NCBI GenBank assembly: GCA_036521655.1 | Contig: DATDHI010000481.1 | Span: 1 to 9,497 of the forward strand | From: GCA-003244245 sp036521655 | GTDB taxonomy: Bacteria; Actinomycetota; Actinomycetes; Mycobacteriales; Pseudonocardiaceae | Length of the DNA stretch: 9,497 bases | Reading direction: 5' to 3' | Shown here: piece by piece, positions 1 to 6,900 of the stretch | How positions within the stretch are numbered: the first letter of the stretch is position 1 | How the letters are laid out: each line of letters starts with the position of its first letter | Position numbers and translations under genes: made by a program | The notes under the pieces: model-generated | Database searches by the model: none | Told to the model about the DNA's origin: nothing | The model's input: only the letters and a program-made list of their open reading frames with translations

Positions 1-1
1 G

Positions 2-190
2 GGAACGCTGCAACTCGAAGTCCTCGACACAAGAATCTGGGAAACCCGCGACGAACTTGCCAACGCCATCTTCGAGTGGATAGAATGCTGGTACAACACC
101 CAACGCCGACATTCCAGCCTCGAAATGCTCCGGCCGGTTGAATTCGAAGCCCTCTACACCGACCAGACGTCCACACAGGACGATCACTGA
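2..190 (+). CDS. IS3-family transposase (OrfB), C-terminal fragment cut by the window edge
   Basis: The open frame runs in from the left edge and stops at the TGA at 188-190, giving 62 residues. It shows the C-terminal signature of the integrase core (rve) domain of IS3-family OrfB: a GTLQLEVLD segment, which normally follows the third catalytic Glu of the DDE triad, then an acidic helix (DELANAIFEWIECWYNTQRRHSSL) and the closing LRPVEFE motif. OrfB cuts and joins DNA at the element ends. The catalytic residues and OrfA lie outside the window, so it cannot be judged whether the copy is active. The DNA is less GC-rich than its neighbours, as expected of an acquired element. The family call rests on the W-Y-N-x-x-R-R-H-S-S-L motif, which is very typical. 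The subgroup cannot be told. Confidence 0.9.
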   Translation, partial: GTLQLEVLDTRIWETRDELANAIFEWIECWYNTQRRHSSLEMLRPVEFEALYTDQTSTQDDH

Positions 191-200
191 CCCCACACCC

Positions 201-229
201 GGGGTGTCCGTGCTCGGGGGTCAAGCTCA
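201..229 (+). repeat. Possible right end of the IS3-family element
   Basis: Eleven bases after the transposase stop lies a G-rich stretch that ends in GGGTCAAGCTCA (218-229). Read on the other strand this begins TGAGCTTGACCC. IS3-family termini usually start TGA and sit a few tens of bases after orfB, so position 229 is a plausible element boundary. The matching left end is outside the window, so the inverted repeat cannot be confirmed. Confidence 0.35.
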
Positions 230-382
230 CACCCCGGCCGCGGACCACATCCACCACCGGTCCCAGATCGACCCGGATAACCGGTCGGAACTCACCCCAC
301 CGGGTCGACCCGCAAAACGGTCCGCCGAATCAACCCGGACCGGCCGGCCGGTCGACCCACCGCGGCACCCCAGCACGGCCCG
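230..382. other. C-rich stretch with no convincing gene
   Basis: No credible gene is seen here. The stretch is rich in CCGG, GGTC and GACC words and holds perfect palindromes at 301-312 and 338-353. Short open frames across it give only Pro/Arg/Thr-rich translations without recognisable domains. It may be a non-coding part of the accessory segment, such as a control region or a decayed gene. Confidence 0.5.
301..353. repeat. Pair of perfect GC-rich palindromes
   Basis: CGGGTCGACCCG (301-312) is a 12-bp perfect palindrome and GACCGGCCGGCCGGTC (338-353) is a 16-bp perfect palindrome. A further GGTCGACCC word overlaps the end of the second one (350-358), so GTCGAC recurs. Such sites can be operators or origin or transfer sites on mobile elements. 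In DNA this GC-rich, chance and composition are also possible explanations. Confidence 0.5.
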
Positions 383-574
383 ATGACTCGACCTGACCCC
401 ACGCCGGCAACCCAACCCGCGGGCCGACCCAAGCCGCCAGAACCGACAGGCGCCCCTCCCGAGACGTCAGCGCGGAACGTCCCGCTGCCCATCCCGGAGA
501 CGTCTCGTCCTGCCGTCCCGGCTCGTCCCACCGAGCGTCCTGCGGCGCTGTACCACCAGGACGGCGGGCGATGA
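383..574 (+). CDS. Small proline-rich hypothetical protein (doubtful)
   Basis: This 63-residue frame starts at an ATG at 383 and ends in a TGA that overlaps the ATG of the next small gene (ATGA, 571-574). That is the usual layout for translational coupling and the main reason to list it. The product is about one quarter proline, with many Thr, Arg and Ala, and has no domain, membrane segment or signal peptide. No clear ribosome binding site precedes it. The frame spans a palindromic GAGACGTCTC (497-506) and a partial second copy of it (461-468). The high GC content of the region favours chance open frames, so it could be non-coding leader DNA for the next gene. Confidence 0.3.
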   Translation: MTRPDPTPATQPAGRPKPPEPTGAPPETSARNVPLPIPETSRPAVPARPTERPAALYHQDGGR

Positions 575-762
575 CAAAGCGCCGGAACGCCGATATAGAA
601 CGGCCGGATGACGAGAGGGATCTCCTACGCGCGGCCGTTGCTCGAACTCGGGCCGACCAGGGACTTCCTTCGACTATCGAAGATCCCGCCGCCCTCGATC
701 GAATCGCGGCGGTATTCCGGCTAGTTAAAGACTCGAAGAGGAGCCGCCATGATGTTGCGTAG
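571..762 (+). CDS. Small hypothetical protein of the accessory segment
   Basis: A 63-residue, highly charged protein starts at the ATG at 571 and ends with the TAG at 760-762. Residues 12-32 are acidic/basic and helix-prone (DDERDLLRAAVARTRADQGLP). A second helical stretch follows around IEDPAALDRIAAVFRL. Balanced codon usage and this amphipathic pattern make it look like a genuine gene. Similar small cytoplasmic proteins occur beside replication, excision or integrase genes of actinomycete integrative elements, but I cannot name a family. The gene lies between an IS3 remnant and the end of msrA, and its last 38 bases overlap the end of the msrA frame (725-762) on the opposite strand. A purine-rich GAAGAGGAG at 735-743 followed by ATGATG at 749-754 suggests that another gene once started here. 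Confidence 0.5.
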   Translation: MTKRRNADIERPDDERDLLRAAVARTRADQGLPSTIEDPAALDRIAAVFRLVKDSKRSRHDVA

Positions 763-1423
763 CCGTGGATCCCTCCGAAGGGTCACCCAAGCAAACACCC
801 GTGCCTCCGATGCCGCAGTAGCCGTTCGGGTTCTTGGCGTCGGACAGGTACTGCTGGTGGTAGTCCTCGGCGTAGTAGAACTCGGCTAGCGGGGCGATCT
901 CGGTGGTGATCTGGCCGCGGCCGGCGGTGGTGAGCGCTTGCTGGTAGGTGGTCCGGCTCGACGCAGACTCGACAGCTTGCTCAGCATCGGTGGGGTAGAT
1001 GGCCGAGCGGTACTGGGTGCCGCGATCGTTGCCCTGGCGCATCCCCTGCGTCGGGTCGTGGCCCTCCCAGAAGACCCGCAGTAGCTCTGCGTAGGAGATC
1101 TGCGCAGGGTCGAAGACGACCAGCACGGCCTCGGCGTGCCCGGTGTGCCCGGAGCACACCTCTTCGTAACTGGGGTTCGGGGTGTGGCCGCCGGCGTAGC
1201 CCACTGCGGTGGAGTACACCCCGGGGGTGCGCCAGAAGATCCGCTCGGCACCCCAGAAGCAGCCCATCCCGAACACCGCGGTGCGCAGTCCATCTGGGAA
1301 CGGGGGCACGATGCGGTGGCCCGTCACAGCGTGCCGCTCTGACACGGGCACCGGGGTGGAGCGTCCGGGCAGCGCCTCGTCGGGAGTCACCATACGGGTC
1401 TTGTCGCGTCCGAACAGCGCCAT
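725..1423 (-). CDS. msrA: Peptide-methionine (S)-S-oxide reductase MsrA
   Basis: MsrA reduces methionine-S-sulfoxide, free or in proteins, using thioredoxin, and repairs oxidative damage in the cytoplasm. The 232-residue product has the catalytic motif GCFWGAE with Cys55. It also has GYAGG, the long family block EVCSGHTGHAEAV, DPTQGMRQGNDRGTQYRSAIY, FYYAEDYHQQYL, and the resolving cysteines Cys203 (GYCGIGGTG) and Cys211 (GVCL). Their spacing matches E. coli MsrA to within one residue, and the N-terminus MALFGRDK aligns with that of E. coli, which fixes the ATG start. The family normally ends a few residues after GVCL. Here about 20 more residues follow (DPSEGSTATQHHGGSSSSL), encoded by 728-787 next to an accessory segment, so the original 3' end was probably replaced. 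The active core looks intact. The gene lies 10 bp downstream of the acyltransferase and is probably co-transcribed with it. Confidence 0.96.
   Translation of the reverse strand: MALFGRDKTRMVTPDEALPGRSTPVPVSERHAVTGHRIVPPFPDGLRTAVFGMGCFWGAERIFWRTPGVYSTAVGYAGGHTPNPSYEEVCSGHTGHAEAVLVVFDPAQISYAELLRVFWEGHDPTQGMRQGNDRGTQYRSAIYPTDAEQAVESASSRTTYQQALTTAGRGQITTEIAPLAEFYYAEDYHQQYLSDAKNPNGYCGIGGTGVCLGDPSEGSTATQHHGGSSSSL
749..790 (+). pseudogene. Possible 5' stub of a lost downstream gene
   Basis: A good ribosome binding site (GAGGAG, 738-743) stands 5 bases before ATGATG (749-754), overlapping the end of the preceding small gene as is usual in tight operons. The frame opened here reads MMLRSRGSLRRVTQ and then continues antisense into conserved msrA codons, where it has no meaning. 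The natural reading is that the rest of this gene was removed when the accessory segment was joined to msrA, near 760-790. The end coordinate is approximate and the whole entry is inference from the start signals. Confidence 0.25.
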
Positions 1424-1433
1424 ACCACCGAGG

Positions 1434-2633
1434 TTACGCCGAGCCCACCCGCGCAGGCTCCCCCCCTACAGCGCCACATGGATGCTTGTCGCTGTCCGGA
1501 GGCCCTCCTGGAGGACCACATGGATGCTTGTCGCTGCTGGGGCGCCGGAGGTAGCGGCGTAGGGACAAGGTGGGTTGTTCGATGTAGCGCCAGGATAGCC
1601 AACCGCACAGGTAGGACAGCGGCAGGGCGGTGACAGTGAGCAACCATTGTGTACTGGCACCGGCCATGATCAGTAACTGCTGCACCGGGAACGCCCATAC
1701 GTACAAGCCGTAGCTGCCGAATACCCAGGAATCGTAGCCCTCGAGCCGAGCGGGCCAATGGAAGGCCAGCACGATCGCCCCGTACCCGGCCATGAACGGC
1801 AGAGTCAAGGCCCCGGCCTTGGTGGTGTGGACCGCGATCTGCAGCCCAACCAGTGACCACGCCACGAATGGGGACAGTGGAATTTGATGCCGGTAGGCGT
1901 GCAGCACCATTCCGATGCTGAACGCGACGAGGAAAGCGACCATCGACCCGATCGGCACCTGCAGGAACGAGCCGCCGTGTCCAGGGTTGCCGATGCCGGC
2001 CTCGAAGCGGCGGTCCAGCGCGATGAGCACCAGCGTCAGGACGATTGTCATCCACGGCGCTCGACGGAACAGCCCGAATGCGCCGAGCGCCAGCACCAGA
2101 AGGTACCCGGTGAACTCCATGGACAGCGTCCAGATGGAGCCGTTCGCCGACCACGGCCAGGGATTGCCGTCGAACACCCCGGGTAGCCGATGCTGCAGCG
2201 TGTACAGACCCGCATTGTTGACGATGTATCCCCACGTCTCGCTGGCCGAGAAATACTTCCGTAGGCTGTAGCGCGTGACCAGTGGTCCGATTATCAGCGC
2301 TGTGAAGAATACCACGCACAGCAGCGGGGGCCACAGCCTCAGCACCCGCTTGGCACTGAAGCGCCACCAGGACGGATCCTGCCGCCAGCTGTCGCTGATC
2401 TGGTAGCCGCTCATCGCGAAGAATCCCATCAAGGCGATATAGCCAGGCGACAGGTTCCACGAGATGGGGAAGACCGTCAGGCGTGACGAGTCGGTCAGCG
2501 GCGCCGAGTGGTCGACCACGACGGTCAGCGCGCCGATCATCCGCAGCCACGCAAAACCGGTGTTCGGATGCGCCTTCATGGTCAGCGGCGCGCGGGTAGA
2601 TCGACCATCCCTCGCGTGCTCGGTACCACTCAT
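1434..2633 (-). CDS. Acyltransferase-3 (OafA/YrhL-like) integral membrane protein
   Basis: The protein has 399 residues and about ten hydrophobic segments. Family-3 acyltransferases move acyl groups, usually acetyl, from the cytoplasmic side onto surface sugars, peptidoglycan or antibiotics. Hallmarks seen are Arg31 and His42 in the first membrane helix (FAWLRMIGALTVVVDHS), FFAMSGY (71-77), the basic loop KRVLRLWP (95-102), the WTLSMEF block with Glu173, and the closing WRYIEQPTLSLRRYL. The catalytic domain normally ends there. The last 34 residues form an odd tail with SDKHPCG twice (367-373 and 381-387), encoded by a DNA direct repeat. The ATG at 2633 lacks a clear ribosome binding site, and Met19 is an alternative start. 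A role in decorating the polysaccharide made by the glycosyltransferase fusion nearby is inferred from proximity, since the substrate cannot be read from sequence. Confidence 0.9.
   Translation of the reverse strand: MSGTEHARDGRSTRAPLTMKAHPNTGFAWLRMIGALTVVVDHSAPLTDSSRLTVFPISWNLSPGYIALMGFFAMSGYQISDSWRQDPSWWRFSAKRVLRLWPPLLCVVFFTALIIGPLVTRYSLRKYFSASETWGYIVNNAGLYTLQHRLPGVFDGNPWPWSANGSIWTLSMEFTGYLLVLALGAFGLFRRAPWMTIVLTLVLIALDRRFEAGIGNPGHGGSFLQVPIGSMVAFLVAFSIGMVLHAYRHQIPLSPFVAWSLVGLQIAVHTTKAGALTLPFMAGYGAIVLAFHWPARLEGYDSWVFGSYGLYVWAFPVQQLLIMAGASTQWLLTVTALPLSYLCGWLSWRYIEQPTLSLRRYLRRPSSDKHPCGPPGGPPDSDKHPCGAVGGEPARVGSA
1474..1536 (-). repeat. 21-bp direct repeat, 42-bp period, inside the acyltransferase 3' end
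   Basis: The same 21 bases occur at 1474-1494 and 1516-1536 without mismatch. Between them (about 1496-1514) is an imperfect inverted repeat around GGAGGCCCTCC. Read on the minus strand each copy has CGACA, seven bases, then ATG, the same grammar as the tandem array at 8498-8584, and 42 bp is twice that array's 21-bp period. The repeat encodes SDKHPCG twice at the C-terminus of the acyltransferase. Confidence 0.9.
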
Positions 2634-2790
2634 CAGCGCGGGAGGTTAACAGGGCCGGGCAGGTCCATCCCCCGGCACCCAAGAGCGGGTCACTCGACTC
2701 GGGTCACCCGACGGGGGAGTCGGTCGCGTGCCCTGCATGGCCGCTGTGCACAATGTGCCCTCACCCGATGTCTAGAGGGGGTAGCAGAGA
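2634..2790. promoter_or_regulatory. Divergent intergenic region with a 12-bp direct repeat
   Basis: This gap separates the minus-strand acyltransferase from the plus-strand membrane protein, so promoters for both are expected here. CGGGTCACTCGA (2686-2697) and CGGGTCACCCGA (2700-2711) differ at one base and start 14 bp apart, a possible operator pair. An AGAGGGGG ribosome binding site for the plus-strand gene lies at 2774-2781. I cannot point to a convincing -10/-35 pair. Confidence 0.4.
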
Positions 2791-3930
2791 GTGACCTGGC
2801 CGGACGGAATACATCAGCTCGACGAGGACCTCGCTGCGGGGCTGCTGTCCCCTGAGGAGCATGCCCGGCGCTGCGACGAACTGATGCAGGGACCCGCGCA
2901 GCCCGCCAACCCGTTCCCGCCGCCGTTCAGCTGGGACGGCACGCCCCCCGAGGCGTCCACGCAGGTGATGTCCGCGGTCCCGCGGAACACCAACGACCCT
3001 GCAGACACCACCCAGGTGGTGCGAACCGGCGACGTCCAGGACTCTGACCGCACCCAGGTGGTGCCAGGCCAACAAGGCGGGCGCCCAGCACCCTCCTACC
3101 AGCAGGGCCAGGTCAAGGACCTGTTCCAGCCCCTTGACAACTCGGCGCCACCCTGGGCCAGCTCGGACCTACCGCCGATCGCTGATCAGCAGAGCGCCTG
3201 GATGCGGCAGGGTCCCGAGGTGTTCGCGACGCCTGCAATGCAGTCCCGGTCCAAGCAGATCGTCGGGATCGCCGTGGTCGCGGTGCTCGTGCTTGGCCTG
3301 GCGGTCGCGGGTGTGGCCTACTCCCTGAGCAAGGGCTCCCCGAACCAGGCGAGCACCGTACCGCTCGCCCACCAGCCGAACCAGCCGAACCAGCCAAACG
3401 AGCCCGAGCGCGTGCTACCGGCGCCGCCGCCCCCGCGCGCGGCTCCGGTGGACACCACGCAGGCCCTCATCGACCCGCCCGGCCAGACCCGCGGCGGTGG
3501 TGGGCTGCTGGACCTGCCCCTGGTGGAGAGCGGCAAACTGGTGCCTCGGCCCATCCTGAGTGCCCTGCGGGCCGGCGGGATGACTGACGGCGTGCTCAAG
3601 ACAACCACCGAGGGCGCCAACACGATCGGTATGTTCGCTTTCACGCTGCGCAACGAGCAGGCGGCGACGGGGGTGGCGAACACGATCGTCTCCGTGCAGC
3701 GCGACGGTGGGCTCAAGGACGACGGCAACCGCGCCCAGCAGGGTGTGACGGTGCTGGGTACCGACCCGAGCTCCCCGTCCACGGTGTACCGGGCGGTCTA
3801 CGTGCTCTACAACCGGGTGATCTTCTTCGAGACGATGGGGCCGGATCGTGAAGCCGTGCAGGCCACCTTCGACTCCCTGATCCGCCAGCAGGTGACCTAC
3901 GCGCCGCCAACGGTCCGGGCCTTACGCTAG
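2791..3930 (+). CDS. Single-pass membrane protein with TQV(V/M)-repeat cytoplasmic region, unknown function
   Basis: The gene encodes 379 residues from a GTG at 2791, 9 bp after an AGAGGGGG ribosome binding site. Residues 7-33 form a short acidic helical module (IHQLDEDLAAGLLSPEEHARRCDELM), a type often found at the N-terminus of actinobacterial membrane proteins. Residues 34-150 are disordered and rich in Pro and Gln, with three similar motifs at T57-QVM, T74-QVV and T88-QVV. One membrane helix follows (about 157-178), then a Pro-rich linker with a triple QPN repeat, then an exported domain of about 150 residues that ends TFDSLIRQQVTYAPP. The N-terminus is probably cytoplasmic, with the C-terminal domain outside. 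I do not recognise the exported domain. It could be a sensor or envelope-associated protein. The 3' end overlaps the glycosyltransferase gene by 9 bp tail to tail. Confidence 0.85.
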   Translation: MTWPDGIHQLDEDLAAGLLSPEEHARRCDELMQGPAQPANPFPPPFSWDGTPPEASTQVMSAVPRNTNDPADTTQVVRTGDVQDSDRTQVVPGQQGGRPAPSYQQGQVKDLFQPLDNSAPPWASSDLPPIADQQSAWMRQGPEVFATPAMQSRSKQIVGIAVVAVLVLGLAVAGVAYSLSKGSPNQASTVPLAHQPNQPNQPNEPERVLPAPPPPRAAPVDTTQALIDPPGQTRGGGGLLDLPLVESGKLVPRPILSALRAGGMTDGVLKTTTEGANTIGMFAFTLRNEQAATGVANTIVSVQRDGGLKDDGNRAQQGVTVLGTDPSSPSTVYRAVYVLYNRVIFFETMGPDREAVQATFDSLIRQQVTYAPPTVRALR

Positions 3931-6900
3931 CTTGCTGGCGGTGTCCAGAACGTCCTGCAGGGCGGCGCGGGCGACGTCCGGGCCGAACCGTTCGGTGACC
4001 GCGCTGGCCCCGGCCTCGGAGAGGGTTCCCCACAGCACGTCATCCTCGAGCAGGGTCACCACCCGGTCGGCGAACCCGGCGGCATCCGTGGCGACCAGCA
4101 CGTGCAGCCCATGAGTCAGACCCATCCCCTCGACTGCTACCGGGGTGCACACAGTGGGCAGTCCGGCGGCCATGCTCTCGCCCACCTTCCCCTTGACGCC
4201 GGCCCCGAACCGCAGCGGCGCCACCGACAGCCGGCACTGCTGGTGCAGTGGCGCCAGATCGGCCACCCAACCGTGCACCTTGATGGTGTCAGAGGCCAGC
4301 TCCAGCACGTCGGGCGAGGGGTTGCTGCCCACGACGTGCAGCACCGTTGCCGGGTGCCGCAGGTGCACCAGCGGCAGCACGTCGCGGGCCATCCAAGCCG
4401 CCGCGTCCCGGTTGGGCAGGTGGTCGAAGCTGCCGACGAACAGCAGCCCGGCTCGCCCGTGCGGCCCAGGCACGTCGTCCACCGGGTGGTGCACGTTGGA
4501 CAGCACCCGCACATCCGCCGCCGGGACCAGGCTGTGCAGCAGGCGCTGCTCGTGATCGGAGACCACGAAGGTCAGATCGCTCGCCCGGACCAGCCCCAGC
4601 TCCAGCTCCTTGGACGCGGCCGCCTTACCCGCCAGCCGCGCGGCACCCTCCTCATCACCCGTCGACGCGGCCAGCTCGGCTTGCCGCTGCAAGCGCAGGA
4701 AGTGCAGGTCCACGGTGTCATACCCGACCAGGCAGCGCGGCGCGTGCATCCGCAGCTCCTCGAGCAGCGTCCAGGCCACCTGCGGGCGGCAGAGCATGGC
4801 CAGGGTGAGCCCCGCACCCGCCTCGCGCAGGAAGGTTTCCTGCCCGGCGGCATCGGGGATCACGGTGATCCCGTGGCGCTGCAGCTCGCCGGTGTAGGGC
4901 GCCAGCAGGGCGCCGTTGGCCGGGAAGAACACCACCCGCTGGCCGAGCTCGACCAGCGCCAGCAGCAGCTGATGCATGCGCATCGATCCGGAGTCGCGAT
5001 CGGGCATCGGGACCTGGTGGTCGGCGACGAGCACCAGGCCTCCCCGGTGCCCGGCCGGCCCGCGCTGGCGGGCCAGCCACACGTTGAGCTCACTGGCCGC
5101 CGGCAGGTGCTCGGCCAGAGCGGACTCCCATTTCTCCACGAACAGCCCGCGGTTGATCTCCTGGTACCGCTTCACGCCGCTGGTCAGGTCGGTGCCGTTG
5201 GAGGCACCCTCGTGGTGCATCACCACCGCGGCCGGCTCGACGATCGTGCGGTACTGCGCCGCCCGGATGGCGAAGGCCAGGTCGGTGTCCTCGTAGTAGG
5301 CGGGCGCGTAGCGCTGGTCGAACCCGCCGAGGCTCTCGAAGAGGTCCCGGCGCACCAGGATCGCCGCTCCCGAGCAGTAGTCGACGTCGCGCCGCACCTG
5401 GAACTGGGGCGCGCCGGCGTCCTGATCGCGGCCGTAGTTCCAGCCGGAGCCGTCAGCCCAGACGATGCCGCCGCTTTCCTGCAGCCGCCCGTCCGGGTAC
5501 ACCAGCGCCGCGCCGACCAGGCCGATGTGGTCGTCGGAGTCGGCGGCGCCGACCAGCGCGTCCAGGGCGCCGGGCCGCACCTCGGTGTCGTTGTTGAGGA
5601 ACAGCAGGTAGGCCCCGCGGGCGTGGCTGGCACCGAGGTTGCACGCCCCGACGAAGCCGAGGTTGCGCTCGGTGCGCACCAGCTGGACGCCTTGGCTGGC
5701 CGCCACCAGTTCGGCGGTGCCATCGGGTGAGGCGTCGTCGACGACCAGCACTTCGAACGGGACCCCGGGGCGGTGCTGCTCGAGGCTGGCCAGGCACGCT
5801 TGGGTGTAGTCCCACTTGCCGTGCACCGGCACGATGACGCTCACCAGCGGCGACGTACTGGTGTGCACAGTCACCGGTCCCTGTGACGTCGGGGCGGTAG
5901 CGCTGCGCCCACGGCCCCAGGCCCGCTCGTAGAGGTCGCGGCGCAGCGTCCCGCGCGGCGCCGTCCGCTCGATCACGCCACGGTAGCGGGAGATCAGCCG
6001 CTGCGCGGTGGCCGACTGCTCGGCCCGCAACGCACACACCTCCCGTTCCAGCTCAGCGGCCCGTCGCTCGGCCGAGGTGCAGAGTTCCTGACGCCACGAC
6101 GACAGCGTCTCGGCCCGCTCCACGCGTCGCCGCGCCCTGGCCAACTCGGCATCCAGCCGCTGCACGTCACCGGTCAGCCGTTGCAGCAGCTGCGCGGTAG
6201 TGGCCTGCTCGGCGGCGGCCCGCTGCTGCTGCTCGGCCAGCTCACGGCGGGTCGCGGCCAGCTCGCCATCCCGGCGCGCGGCACGGTCGGAGTACTCAGC
6301 GGCCCGATCCCGCTCCCGGGCCAGGGCGCGCTGCGCGTCCCGCACCAGGGTCAGGTCGGGATCGATGAGTGCGCTGAGCTGGGGCAGCGCCGGCAGCGCC
6401 ACATCGCTGGCGATCCCGAGCAGGTAGGTGTGCGGTGCCTCCTGCGCCACCTGCCAGCCGCCCTCAGGTGTCCGCCGCAGCGACTGCGCCGACACCGTCC
6501 CGGTTGGACCGGTGATGAGCGATCCGACGGCGACGTTCTGGCGCAGCACGGCGATGTGCCGGAAGGAGTCGCCGAGCAGCGTACGGAACTCCGCCGCGGT
6601 GAGCTCCCGGACGTGGTAGGGATTGTCGTTGCCGTGCTCGTGGCTGTACACCGTCACGTCGGGCGTGCTGGTGAGGAACAGGCCGCCCGGCGTCAGCAGC
6701 GCGCGGGCCACCGCGACCAGCATGTCGTGGTCCTCGACATGCTCCAGGGCCTCGAAGCAGGTGATGACGTCGAATTGCCCGGCACCGGCGAGCAGCTCAG
6801 GATCGATCATCGACCCGACCGTGAAACGCAGGTTCTCCCGCGGGTAGTTCGCGGCGGCGTGCGCCACCGTCTGCGGGTCGATGTCGACGCCCACCACCTC

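Noticed and set aside
668..682. Hairpin CTTCGA-CTA-TCGAAG as a terminator for msrA
   Set aside because: The six-base stem is short, lies inside the small 571-762 gene and is not followed by a T-tract on either strand.
1387..2682. Minus-strand open frame of 431 codons overlapping the acyltransferase
   Set aside because: It is a different frame of the same stretch, with Arg-rich, domain-free translation. The 1434-2633 frame carries the full acyltransferase-3 motif set.
3006..3021. Inverted repeat CACCAC-CCAG-GTGGTG as an operator
   Set aside because: It is explained by the codons of the T-T-Q-V-V motif in the membrane protein.
3373..3400. Short tandem repeat
   Set aside because: It is simply the codons of a QPN triple in a Pro-rich linker of the membrane protein, common in such linkers.
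4102..5730. Long open frame of 542 codons on the plus strand
   Set aside because: It is antisense to the glycosyltransferase fusion, whose domains are unmistakable. The translation is His/Gln/Arg/Gly-rich without any domain and is a GC-bias shadow.
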